From positions 20,159,489-20,223,488 of the forward strand of contig OY759224.1 of the NCBI GenBank assembly GCA_963662175.1: a stretch of 64,000 nt of DNA. Reading direction: 5' to 3'. Both the position numbers and the translations under genes were made by a program. This document shows positions 32,613 to 42,310 of this stretch, in pieces (position 1 is the stretch's first letter; the number at the start of each line of letters is the position of its first letter). The notes below the pieces were generated by a model. It searched no databases and was not told the origin of the DNA. It saw only the letters and a program-made list of their open reading frames with translations. The stretch is from Aradus depressus (taxonomy: Eukaryota > Arthropoda > Insecta > Hemiptera > Aradidae).

Positions 32613-33284
32613 AAAATATATATATTATATACACTTAAAAATATGGTTTATGTATTGATAGTCTTTTTGAAGAAATTTATAAAATATAATAAAAATATAT
32701 GTATGGCCATTACAGGACTTTTTTATACCAACAACGCTTACAGATCACACACTCTTGACTCTTCATTTGTACATTTACATACAACCATTGGGGAGCCCAG
32801 TAAGCAAGCACACATACCACTGAGCTACCGGCGCTCTCTAGAGTCTCTAACCAAACCTGGTCCCTCTAATCCCTAAAAGTTTAGATAGTCTATTCGTGAT
32901 AAAATGATGTCATATTATGACGTGGTGCTCTCAGACAATTGCCAACCTGCCTACCTGCTTAGCAACATATAAATGGACTCACCCCATTCTTCAAACTGGC
33001 AAAAAAAAAAATAAAAAAAAAAAATAATAATAATATAAAGGCACCGGCGTATTTGTCAAAAAAATGTTGATGATTGGGTGTGAAGAAGAGAGAATTCAGT
33101 GATAGCTCCAACGAAACGTTAAACCAAAACATCGATTGGTTTTACCATATCTTGTATATTTCCTGTGTTATAGCGCTTTGAAATATCAACTTAACTTTTT
33201 TTACTGAATTTCATAACTTAAAAACTATTTCCGAATACATTTTTTTTTTTGCGTTTTGTGTTGATATAGTGGAAATACTAATGA
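32613..33284. repeat. Mixed repeat scraps
   Basis: One arm of the CT-rich foldback family (TATGGCCATTACAGGACT, 32702-32760) is followed by a reversed S1 head scrap (CCACTGAGCTACCGGCGC, 32817-32834). Unassigned AT-rich sequence with A-runs fills the rest. Confidence 0.55.
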
Positions 33285-33440
33285 ATAAAATAAAATGATA
33301 GATAAAACACTTTTTTGAACACTTATATTGTCTAATTCCACAAACATATACTTAAATGTGTACTGGTTTCGGCTTACGCCATTAGGAATTAGACAATATA
33401 AGTGTTCAAAAAAGTGTTTTATCTATAATTTTATTTTATT
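33285..33440. repeat. Hammerhead C foldback, one core lost
   Basis: Inverted arms AGATAAAACACTTTTTTGAA...AATTCC face each other. On the minus strand GGCGTAAGCCGAAACCAGTA keeps stem II, GAA and stem III, but CTGACGA is deleted. Compare the complete copy at 37828-38062. Confidence 0.75.
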
Positions 33441-33614
33441 TAAAAACTATTATTCGTAGACATTTACTTTTTGTATTGTTTTGTACATAAATAATTGGAC
33501 TTTTTAGATAATATTTTCGTATCATCCCATAATTATTCCTTAATCTTAAATTTGTAATTTCATCAAGAGCCCTCCTTTTTAAACATGTCAAAAAGAATCG
33601 TGAATAATCCTTTC

Positions 33615-33965
33615 GAGGGCGCCGGTAGCTCAGTGGTATGCGTGCTTGACTTCTGAGCTCAAGGTCGTGGGTTCGTAGCCCGACCGAGAGGCCCTTAGTT
33701 TATTTTATCTGGGAGGTAAAATAAACTTAAGAACGCCGTCCTTCGGAAGGGACGTTAAGCGATGGTCCCGAGCCTGTACGATGTCAGGTACTCGTTAAAG
33801 ACCCCTACCCTAGATGAATAAAAATTTAGGGTAGGCAAAATTTAGGACTCCCACAGTAGAGTCGGGCTCATGTCCACCAGAGTGACGAAAGAGCGCTCTG
33901 GTAGTAGGCGATATGACCTCGTAGTTAAAGCCCGGGCATGAGTCATAAAACCTAAAACCTAACCT
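33615..33965 (+). mobile_element. S1 SINE, full length
   Basis: The head, body and a tail of CATAAAACCTAAAACCTAACC are present. It is followed directly by a long (CT)n array. The TSD is obscured by the array. Confidence 0.92.
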
Positions 33966-33969
33966 CACA

Positions 33970-33974
33970 CTCTA

Positions 33975-34067
<93 letters not shown>
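33970..34067. repeat. (CT)n microsatellite, ~98 bp
   Basis: An almost pure CT dinucleotide run. It sits at the inner edge of the right arm, where the CT-rich foldback family begins, and probably expanded from it. Confidence 0.97.
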
Positions 34068-34069
<2 letters not shown>

Positions 34070-34739
34070 CTTCTCAAAGTCATATCACTTTGTCTCTTTG
34101 TACAGAGTCATCTTGTGAGTAGACATTCTTATACCCAGTGATTACATTATGAAATAGTTTTGGGGAGGAGGAGAGAGAGTGGTCTGGAAACGTAGTTGAT
34201 ATAAGAAAGTGCTATACGCGCCACATCATAATTGTTTTCCTCATGAAAGCAATGTATGAATTAAAGCTTTTATGTACGAAATACGACTTACGGAGCTAGG
34301 AGGAAAGTCGAGTAAGAACAATTTCGAGCTGAGCCGAGTCCATTTTTTCAGAGTATATACTTTATAAAGCTCCAATTTCGTGAAGCTCAGAATGTAGTAA
34401 GGTCTGCTGGGCCAAGGGACTTATATAAAAAAATTTATCTTGTATACATCTCTTGTATTTCCTCAACGCGAATTAATCAATTGAATAGCTGTCTGAAAGA
34501 AGGGCTTATGTCAGGTTTGCAAATTTTACAGGAGCGAAATTTTGAACTGAAACAATTGCAATAAAATAAAAACCAGCTGAAAATGACATAGGCCCTTTTT
34601 CTATTGGAAAAACACTGAAAACAGAAAGACTTTTTTACGATTTGTTTATTGCAAAATAAGGTCGGAACCTAAATTATTGATTAATACACAATACTGCAAA
34701 GAGAATCAAAATTAGTAAGTGACTACTGTGAAGATAACG

Positions 34740-34930
34740 ACCTAATGTTCTTTATTAGTCATAAACTGGATCAGATGAAGCAAGTCTTTCTTATTTTCCT
34801 TGCTGATGGATAAGTTTGTGTAAAGACGACGGAAATCTTTTACGACTGGGATATCGGCAGTCGAATCGAAGAGCTGGAACGTTTTTCAGGGTCTCAATAA
34901 ATAGTGGGATTCTCTTGCATACACCGTCAA
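34740..34930 (-). pseudogene. DUF7869-like fragment, opposite-arm copy
   Basis: The minus-strand reading RIPLFIETLKNVPALRFDCR and RKRFPSSLHKLI parallels the left-arm copy at 28578-28784. Frameshifts relative to that copy show independent decay. The upstream block continues on the far side of the hAT insert (36300-36540) with an in-frame stop. Confidence 0.4.
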
Positions 34931-34931
34931 A

Positions 34932-36302
34932 CCATATGTGGGCAACAACCGGCCCGCTGTAAGATTTGGTCCGGCCCGCGAGACATTTTGAAAAAAACAT
35001 TTTTTGTTTCAATTTATTTGCTAATCCAACAAAAAGTAATGTACAAAATGCTCCAATAAACTTGCAAATGGAATTGATTTTATTCTATCGTATTATATTG
35101 TACAAATTGAGAAAAAATATATATTTTTTTATTATTTGTTTATTTTTTTCTGTGTGTGTCTTTGTGAATGCGATAACTTCCTATAACAAGAATGTAACAT
35201 CACAAAATTTTATGTGTGAATCTAGAACCCTTTGAAGACGAAAATTTTCATTATCAGCCAAATCGACCACAGGAAAGGAGGTTAGGGGGGAGGTTTAACA
35301 CAAAAGTCTAATAATTACCGACAGAATCCTCCCCTGAACCCCCTTCCCTTCAGCCGATATCACTGAAATTTGACAAGTAATGTCCTCCTTATTGGTTTTT
35401 GATTTGAAATTTGAAATTTCATGTCGATAGTTTGATAAAAAAATATGTTAAATGAAATAAATATATAAATAATAATTGAATTAATAATAAATAAACAAAT
35501 AATAAATATTACCAGGACATAATAGCTATTCTAAAAATAAAATTAATAAATAATACAATATAATATATTATACTATTATTATTAACTATTTATATATTTC
35601 TAGGAAGTCTTCTTTCAGGACGAAAACTCGGGGCGACGGTACGCTTTTCCTCAGGTCAGAATGAGCAAAATAGGGAAAACAATACTATATATAAATAAAT
35701 TAACAATTACCAATAAAGTAAATAACTAATTCAAGAAAACTCACTCCTAAAATCTAAATTTGTTGTGCGATTTCTACAAAAAATACCTCGAAGAAGACCA
35801 TTTTCCGCAGCTTAGAAAATTCGCAAGAAGATTGATTTGTGCGTTTGGAAGTACTTATAAATGCGAACAGTTCTTTTCAATGATGAAAGTTAATAAATCA
35901 AAACATCGTACAAGGCTCACTGAAGATAATTTGGAAAATTCTTTACGTCTATATATCAGTGGAATTGATCCAAACATCAATGGATTAGTTTCCCAAATTC
36001 AAGCCCAAGTGTCTCATTGATTTCGGTGTCGCTACTTAACTTTCGTAGTTTGTAATAATTCCAAATTTCACCATTTAATTATAATATTGTACCTATTTTT
36101 TTTTCATTTCATTTTGTTATTTTAATAAATTGTATTATAATAACATTGTCTTATTATTTCATGTCTGATATCTATCGCTAAAAATTGATGACACTACTTT
36201 AAAGACCGACGTTATTTTATTTTGAACCATCTACGCGGCCCGCGAACGTATTTGCACACTAAAGTTTGGCCCACAACATGTCAGATGTTGCCCATACATG
36301 GT
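34932..36302 (+). mobile_element. hAT-like element inserted in right arm
   Basis: Ends CATATGTGGGCAAC and GTTGCCCATACATG are near inverted repeats, followed inward by GGCCCGC motifs at both sides, as in many hAT elements. The left arm lacks the whole block, where the host sequence (GTTTGGTTTAAAC) is shared, so insertion postdates the duplication. A clean 8-bp TSD was not found. The interior includes a Q fragment (35150-35440). Confidence 0.7.
35760..36020 (+). pseudogene. hAT transposase C-terminal fragment
   Basis: The 86-codon reading includes FARRLICAFGSTYKCEQFFS, MMKVNKSKHRTRL and NLENSLRLYIS. FGSTY.CEQ.FS.M...KS.HR..L...NLE..LR is the dimerisation region of the GTF2IRD2/SCAND3-like hAT transposase lineage. 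The catalytic and zinc-finger parts are deleted. Confidence 0.85.
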
Positions 36303-36896
36303 TTAAACCAAACCAACTTGGTTATGTAGAATTTAACAATTTTCCTCATGTACGTATTAATAAAAACTCCCAATCTTTTGAATTTATTTTGAGTCATTTC
36401 GGTTATTAAGAACGGTTTAGTATTTTTTTTTATAACGGTTTACTTTTTTATTTTTATTTTGCGTTCAATTAAAGCAAAATTGCTGTCTCAGTGTAAAAAG
36501 CAATGACCGGTAACCATGATCTGGTGCACTTCTGTAAAGTATGCAATACCTCGGTATACTAAACATATTGGTTGTGTAGGTCAGTATGAATGAACCAATT
36601 GCCCTTGATCCTCATTTTTTTCGCTGCTTAGTCTAAAAATCAATAGTTCACTTATAGAGATTTCTGAATCCTCAGACAATATTTTGTGTCAGTATATCGA
36701 TAATTATTAAGGTTTTTGGGAATGCCCTCCATGTCCGTTTTACCTTTGTTCGATTCCGCGAAAAACTAATAATGGTTCGTCCTCATGAAGTTTTGAATTT
36801 ATATATGAAATTTTGTAAAACATTCACCACAATGAGAAGTTAATATAATTTATATTTTAAGACTTCACCTCCTCTTCTCTTTGTCCGATTTAACTG
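36303..36896 (-). repeat. Right-arm segment with inverted Q units
   Basis: It contains the counterpart of the left-arm DUF7869-like first block (36440-36540, minus) and Q units on the minus strand up to the hammerhead pair insertion site. Confidence 0.6.
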
Positions 36897-37002
36897 AAAT
36901 TCTATAATATGAAGATGGCTGATGTAGTGAAAAGTGATTATTTCACAGGATGTCAAATATAAGATAGTCTGACCTCTCACAGATTTTTATTGGTAGTAAT
37001 AG

Positions 37003-37037
37003 CTAGCCGGCTTTCGAGGTTTCCCTCATCATCAGGC
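37003..37037 (-). ncRNA. Hammerhead-ribozyme-like motif, subfamily B
   Basis: Minus strand: CTGATGA, one extra T, stem II GAGG/CCTC with loop GAAA, GAA, stem III AG/CT with CCGG loop, then A and GC. Stem I has two G-C pairs (GC/GC). It is identical in core to its partner at 37332-37367. Confidence 0.6.
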
Positions 37038-37331
37038 AGTCTGATAAAAATTTAAAAATTTTGAATAGAACTAAATAATGTAATAAAAATAAATAAATAA
37101 CAATCTAAAACATTAACAATTTAAAATATCATGGATGGGGACAGACGAGTTATCCCTGTGCACCATCTGAGTCACAACTGGGAGAACGGTGTACGTGAGA
37201 CTGGACAAACCTCCCATCCCCTCTCTAGAGTTTAATTTTTTATCAGGTATGCTTAATCAAAAATTGTTTTTAATTATTTATCTTTGCTATTTATATTACA
37301 TATTATATTATGGATGGTTCTTTTGTAGACT

Positions 37332-37367
37332 GCCTGATGATGAGGGAAACCTCGAAAGCCGGCTAGC
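37332..37367 (+). ncRNA. Hammerhead-ribozyme-like motif, subfamily B
   Basis: CTGATGA (37334-37340), extra T, GAGG (37342-37345) with CCTC (37350-37353), GAA (37354-37356), stem III at 37357-37364 and cleavage after A37365. Stem I is GC/GC. An AATAAAAATCTGTGAGAGG block follows. Confidence 0.62.
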
Positions 37368-37430
37368 TATTACTACCAATAAAAATCTGTGAGAGGTCAG
37401 ACTATCTTATATTTGACATCCTGTGAAATT

Positions 37431-37827
37431 AAATTCTATAGTTGTCCTCCTTATGGGGTTCTCTGAGTATCTGAGACTTCTATTGATTTTCAACAAAATT
37501 GGCAAATTGTTTTCAGAGGAAGAGTAAAATGGGTAATTCCGCGTGGGGAAGTACATTGCCGGTGATCGATTATAAAATGAAATAAAAAATAATCTTTATT
37601 CTGGGACATACGTCCCCTAAGAATAATAACATAAAAAATAAACAAGAGTATACAAGTATCAACCAGTTGAAAAGAATAAATATAAAATATAATAAAAGAG
37701 GTCTCTAGGAATAAATATTAAATGTTAAAAACAGGCAATCAGTAAAACAATATAATGAATTAGTGAAAAATAATAAAGAGAAATAAAAAAATAAAAATAG
37801 AAAAATTAGAAAAACAAGTATGAATAG
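37431..37827 (-). repeat. Q end and AT-rich sequence
   Basis: 37440-37566 carries a Q terminus (GTGGGGAAGTACATTGCC) and matches the outer left arm. 37567-37827 is AT-rich with no feature. Confidence 0.55.
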
Positions 37828-38062
37828 ATTTAAAATAAAATGATAGATAAAACACTTTTTTTTGAACACTTATATTGTCTAATTCCACAAACATATACTT
37901 AAATGTGTACCGGTTTCGGCTTACGCCATCGTCAGCACAAGGTTCAACAATAATTATTGTAAGCCGAAACTGGTACACATTTAAGTACCTATATGTTTGT
38001 GGAATTAGACAATGTAAGTGTTAAAAAAAAAGTGTTTTATCTATCATTTTATTTTATTTTAT
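37828..38062. mobile_element. Hammerhead C inverted-pair element
   Basis: Outer arms AAATAAAATGATAGATAAAA and its reverse complement (ending at ~38058) enclose inner arms with ACACATTTAAGTA and TGTTTGTGGAATTAGAC. The minus strand holds a complete hammerhead-like core. The plus-strand partner keeps only GTAAGCCGAAACTGGTACAC. Confidence 0.8.
37904..37939 (-). ncRNA. Hammerhead-ribozyme-like motif, subfamily C
   Basis: Minus strand: stem I TGTG (37939-37936) with CACA (37907-37904), core CTGACGA (37935-37929), one extra T, stem II GGC/GCC capped by GTAA, GAA, stem III AC/GT with a CG loop, and cleavage after A37908. All invariant core residues of the CUGANGA...GAAA consensus are present. Confidence 0.65.
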
Positions 38063-38719
38063 TTCATTTGTATTTCCACTATATCAACACAGAACGCAAA
38101 AAATGTATTCGGACATGAATAGATTTTCTACCAAATTGTTTTCAGAGGAAGAGTAAAATGGTTAATTCCGCGTGGGGATGTACATAGCCGGTGATCTCTT
38201 TGTACAATTTAACTGAAATTCTGTAGTTGTCCTTATGAGATTCTGGATCGGGAGTTATTGTGTTTAGTGACACACACAGACAACTATTTTTTTTTATTTT
38301 TGGAATCAGGGGTGGTAAAACTTAAAATTCCGATAAAAGCTCAACATAGAATCATCCCTTATACTTCGTACATCTGAGAAAGTAAAAATCAAGCTGAAAA
38401 TAGAAACAAAATATCATTTTTTAGGTTTTTTGAGAGCATCAGAACTTCCCTGAACATTTTTTTCATTTTTATGCCCACAACACTTCAAGTCTCTTAATCT
38501 GCCCAAGCTATAAGAAGTAAGTTATAAAAATTATTTATAATTTACATTTTGAGAGAATGGTTTAAAACTCAAAATTTCTTATTTAAAATTAATAATTAAA
38601 CGAAAAACTTTTTTTTTTAAACTTTAAAGAGTGCTGGAGGGTACAGTAAAACTTGAGACTTATTTAAAAAAAAACAAAAAAACTTTTTCTTGGTTTTGAT
38701 TTATATATTTAAAAATAAA

Positions 38720-38906
38720 AAATATAATAATGAAAATAATGGTAAAAGTCGATACATTTATTACATCGATAGATATTGAGATTTTTGAGTTGGCCCAGCC
38801 TCTGATCCCCCCTACCCTTCGTCTCTTCCCGCTGAAAATTGATAAATATCATTCTTATAGGGTTTTGAATTTACATATGTTTCGTGTCAATACGTTCATT
38901 ACAACG
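38720..38906 (-). repeat. Q repeat, left part of a split copy
   Basis: Q blocks on the minus strand (plus reading GTCGATACATTTATTACATCG, here in part) run up to the Transib-like insertion and continue at 40287 with GGTAGTTATTAGG. Confidence 0.6.
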
Positions 38907-40286
38907 CACAGTGGGGCAATTCACCAACTTAGCACGAAAAAATTCAAATTATGAAACTCTCACTAGAAAGATGGGAACAATAATTGTTCTGCCGGGAACC
39001 ACTATGTGTTCTGCACATACTGGAAACATGCATAGCACTCAAGTCCTATAGAGACAGAGAAGGATTGCCTCATGATTCTTCGGCAATTTTAAAAATTGGT
39101 TCCCCTTATACGATGCAATTACTGCAATTCTTGAAGAACATAGATTTACATAATAAAATATAATAGGAGGTGGGTACTCTCCCCCTTCTGCCGCTCTTGA
39201 AGTGACAGGGAGAGAACCCCGATGTAAAGGAGTACGGAGCGGTACCATGGGGTGCTGCTCTCTGTGCTCTGACAGTCAGAGCAGTCAGGAGAGATCGCCG
39301 CGCTGAAGGTGCTCCCTCCGAGCGAATATCAAGTTTGTGCAGGCGCTAATGACCTTAGTTGTCGATGCGCCAAATAAATTAAAAAAAAAAAAAAAAAAAA
39401 AAACAATAATTGTTGTTATTGGAAGTAGACTAGTTGTAGACATTGAACCCAAGAGGTGGGTCTCGGTTGTTTACAGTAAGTGAGCAAAGCCGGCATGTAA
39501 ACACAGGAACGACACGTCATCTTTTCATATCAGTTACATTCTGACAGTGGTACAGTGCAGTTCATTTATTTTTCAAACCTTAGCTAATATGTCTGATTAA
39601 GGAGAAGCTAAGTGAATAAAATATATTGTTTATTTTGCCAAAATAGTGCATAAATTAATTAAATTCAATGCATAAAGTTGTTTATTGGAAATTTTACATT
39701 CAGAAAGGCGCCCAAAAAATTGCATGCCTTCTACTTAGCATTTTTCTCTTGGTAATTTAGTATTCTAATTGTTGTAAAAGAAGCAGAACCTTAGCTCTCC
39801 TTGATAAGCCACACTATTTTGTTTTCCTTTTTCAGGAAGTTGTAATGTAGTGAAGAACTCTTACATGTTTTCAATATGGTTGAAATACAAGAGTCTTAAA
39901 CGAATCGTAGCGGTTGCACTTTAAAAACGCTTATCCAACAAAATCGATGAGAAAGCTCTTCCAAGAAAATTGAATAATTTCATAAAAAGTGCCGAATTAC
40001 GAAAGTATCGTTCTACAAGAAAATATTTTCCGACGGATGTATTATCGCTGCTAAGAGAACCCAACTAGTCGCTACTAACCAACTTCGTATTATTTTTTTA
40101 AATTATTTTATTATATTTACATTATTAAACTGCTATTGTACAAGCAAGTACTTTTTCATATTTTTTTTTTTTACTCTAATGATATGTATCTTTTTAATTA
40201 TAATATTTTCCTATCATATGCTTGTAAAATGTGAGAGCAGTACTTTATAATTTTTTCGCGCTAATTATGCATTTTGCCCCACTGTG
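38907..40286. mobile_element. Transib-like DNA transposon with RSS-type ends
   Basis: Left end CACAGTGGGGCAA and right end TTGCCCCACTGTG are inverted repeats, with further similarity inward (TTAGCACGAAAAAATT against AATTTTTTCGCGCTAA). CAACG flanks both sides (38902-38906 and 40287-40291), a 5-bp TSD. CACAGTG-type heptamers and 5-bp TSDs are hallmarks of Transib, the lineage related to RAG1. No transposase could be identified. A short reading (39930-40069, ...FPTDVLSLLREPN, stop) is unassigned. Confidence 0.6.
38989..39401 (+). mobile_element. Retroposon (LINE 3' end) with 13-bp TSD and poly(A)
   Basis: AACAATAATTGTT flanks the insert at 38976-38988 and 39402-39414. It ends with CGCTAATGACCTTAGTTGTC, GATGCGCCAAATAAATT and an A-run. 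This 3' end resembles R1/Jockey-type LINE tails. It is nested in the Transib-like element. No ORF with RT motifs is present. Confidence 0.85.
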
Positions 40287-40291
40287 CAACG

Positions 40292-40687
40292 GTAGTTATT
40301 AGGATTGTCATGATAGACCTCTCTAACGACTGCCATTGTATATATATTCGTTACAATGAAAATTATTGAAAATCATAAATTCGAAACCCAGTGATGGACA
40401 TATCGTGTCAAATTTCAGAGATATCGGCTGAAGGAAAGGTGGCTTTAGGTGAGAGAGTTCAATACTAAAAGCCTAATAACTGCCGACGTAATGAATTTAT
40501 GAACACAAAATTTAGAATGAAGATTTAGGAGCCCCCATGTTAGTCAGGTATTAAGTTCTGGAGAGGAAGCAAAAACTAAATTTAATAATTCATTCTGACT
40601 ATAGTACATGAGTGATTCACCGACTTTTTTTTTTTTTTAACTGCGTTTAAAATATCAAATTAGATATTTAGGTATTTTCTGGAAAGG
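40292..40687. repeat. Q repeat, right part
   Basis: Q units with CATATCGTGTCAAATTTCAG, AATAACTGCCGACGTAATG and a terminal GTGATTCACCGAC followed by a T-run (40624-40638). Confidence 0.65.
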
Positions 40688-40953
40688 GGTTGAACTACAA
40701 GGTTATATCGCCTACTACCAGAGTGCTCTTTCGCCACTCTGGTGGACATGAGCCCGACTCTACTATGGGAATTCTAAATGTTGTCTATCCTAAATTTGTA
40801 TTCGTCTAGGGTAGGAGTCTCTAACTCGGAACCATCGCTTAACCCCCATCCGTTGGATGGCGTGCTTAAGTTTATTTTACCTCTCAGATAAAGCCGAGTT
40901 TCAAACCCACGATCTTGAGCTCAATAAGCAAGCATGCATACCACTGAGCTACT
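40688..40953 (-). mobile_element. S1 SINE (duplicated with the left arm)
   Basis: The reverse S1 has its head truncated at GAGCTACTCTTTTC. Its partner at 51324-51640 retains a complete head, which shows the deletion is specific to this arm. Confidence 0.88.
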
Positions 40954-41285
40954 CTTTTCATAGATACATTTAAAACTCCATAAGGAGGACATGTATTAAT
41001 TTGGTACGGAATCTGACGAAGGGATGAGGAGGTTCAGAAGAGGACGGCTTAACACAAAAATACTAATAAACACAGTTGTAAGAAAATTATTGACACAAAA
41101 TTTCATAAGTAAATTCTAAACCCAATAAGGACATTTCCTGTCAATTTTCCTCGACATAATCCAAAGGGAACGGTTTTCAAAGACCCTAATAACTAGCGAT
41201 GTATCGGTTTTAGAAAGATAAAAAGCACAAATTGATTGATTTGTTCTGGGGAAGTACATCGCCGGTGTTCCACCGACGACATAGT
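40954..41285 (+). repeat. Q repeat in left arm
   Basis: Q units end with TTCTGGGGAAGTACATCGCC and a degenerate hairpin GGTGTTCCACCGACGAC at 41248-41280. Confidence 0.7.
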
Positions 41286-41329
41286 TGTGCCAGTTATCTT
41301 CCAACCGCTGTGCTGTGTGGGTGGGATGA

Positions 41330-41371
41330 ACCACTGATGATGACGCATATGCGTCGAAAACCAGTTCTGGT
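41330..41371 (+). ncRNA. Hammerhead-ribozyme-like motif, subfamily A
   Basis: Stem I ACCA (41330-41333) pairs with TGGT (41368-41371). CTGATGA is at 41334-41340, followed by one extra T. Stem II GACGC/GCGTC (41342-41346/41351-41355) has an ATAT loop. GAA is at 41356-41358. Stem III AAC/GTT with a CA loop is at 41359-41366, and the predicted cleavage follows C41367 (UUC). Every invariant hammerhead residue is present. Then come ATAAATAAAAC and GTGGGAAGACAACG. Confidence 0.72.
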
Positions 41372-41482
41372 ATAAATAAAACAGTGGGAAGACAACGTCT
41401 TTTATTTCTACATGGTTGTGAAGTTTTTAGTCACGTGGTGCATTGTAAGAGCTAAGTGACCGTGTAATCTGTTATCTGGTTG

Positions 41483-42254
41483 TAGTGTTGGCAAAAATTT
41501 AGTTTGATTGACGATTAAAAACTAAAACAATCGTAATTAGTTTAACTGACGATTGACGATTGAATTAGTTTTAGTCGTATAAAAAATTGAAATAATGATT
41601 GAATCAATTTTAGTTTTCAATGTTGATTAATAATTTGATTACAATACTAATGTCGAGGAAATTGTAAAGTCTACGAATTATTAAATTAGACAAATGGTTT
41701 ATTCTTTTATTAGTCATTCATACATGGAATGCAAATAACAATATTTTCATATTTTTTATTTATTTATTCTTTTACTAGTACAGCACATATAATCAAACCG
41801 TCAATGATTTCGATTCATTATATTTAAATTGCTTTTCATGACGACTCTTTTCTCAAACACCTCATCAGATAGTTTGTGTGATTTCGGTGAGTTGTAGTAG
41901 CATAGGAAAACATTCTTACAACAGGTCCCGATGACGGCATAGGCTCTGTAGCTAACAATGCTTTGTATCAATATAATAGACCCTTTCCAGGTAGTGACAC
42001 ACACAGCGATACAATGTGCTAATAAAGAATTTGAATTGAAAGAACTTGAGTAATTTTTAAGAGTTTAAAATTGTATTGCGTTGTGTCAGTAGTTACTAGA
42101 AGGTACAAGGTCGGTTCATTTTCTGGATAATATTTTATTGCCTCGTTTTCAAATACGAAAAATATCTTTTTAGTTAAAAAATTAATCCAAACTAAAACTA
42201 ATAACTAATGATTACTCAATTTTAGTAGTGACTAAAACTAAATTATCAACTCTG
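41483..42254. mobile_element. Non-autonomous hAT element with 8-bp TSD
   Basis: Ends TAGTGTTGG and CAACTCTG, with the similarity extending to AATTTAGTTT, lie between two copies of TCTGGTTG (41475-41482 and 42255-42262). The opposite arm of the inverted duplication has the uninterrupted TCTGGTTGTAATCGAG. The interior has many ACTAAAACTAA-like subterminal repeats and no transposase. Confidence 0.9.
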
Positions 42255-42310
42255 TCTGGTTGTAATCGAGAGGGGAGCTCTAGATCCGGGCTACACTATC
42301 AGAGGCCTCG

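Larger units (their letters stand above)
36907..37430. mobile_element. Hammerhead B inverted-pair element with 10-bp TSD
   Basis: Two B units face each other. The left one reads on minus and the right one on plus, with ~110-bp matching arms and a ~280-bp centre. AAATTCTATA occurs at both edges (36897-36906 and 37431-37440), and the opposite duplication arm shows the uninterrupted sequence. The pair therefore appears to have inserted as one unit. Confidence 0.8.
34090..38700. repeat. Large inverted duplication, right arm
   Basis: This is the reverse-complement counterpart of 26385-29420 (matches listed there). It is longer because it gained a hAT remnant (34932-36302), a hammerhead B inverted pair (36907-37430) and a hammerhead C inverted pair (37828-38062). 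The order of Q segments at 37431-38190 is rearranged relative to the left arm. Confidence 0.85.
40668..42310. repeat. Second inverted duplication, left arm
   Basis: The reverse complement occurs at 50255-51665. Matched blocks include the S1 copy with its AGGGGTTGAACTACAAGG edge, Q units, CCAGTTATCTTCCAA, the hammerhead A element, CACGTGGTGCATTGTAAGAG and GAGGGGAGCTCTAGATCCGG. The hAT MITE at 41483-42254 is present only here. Confidence 0.87.
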
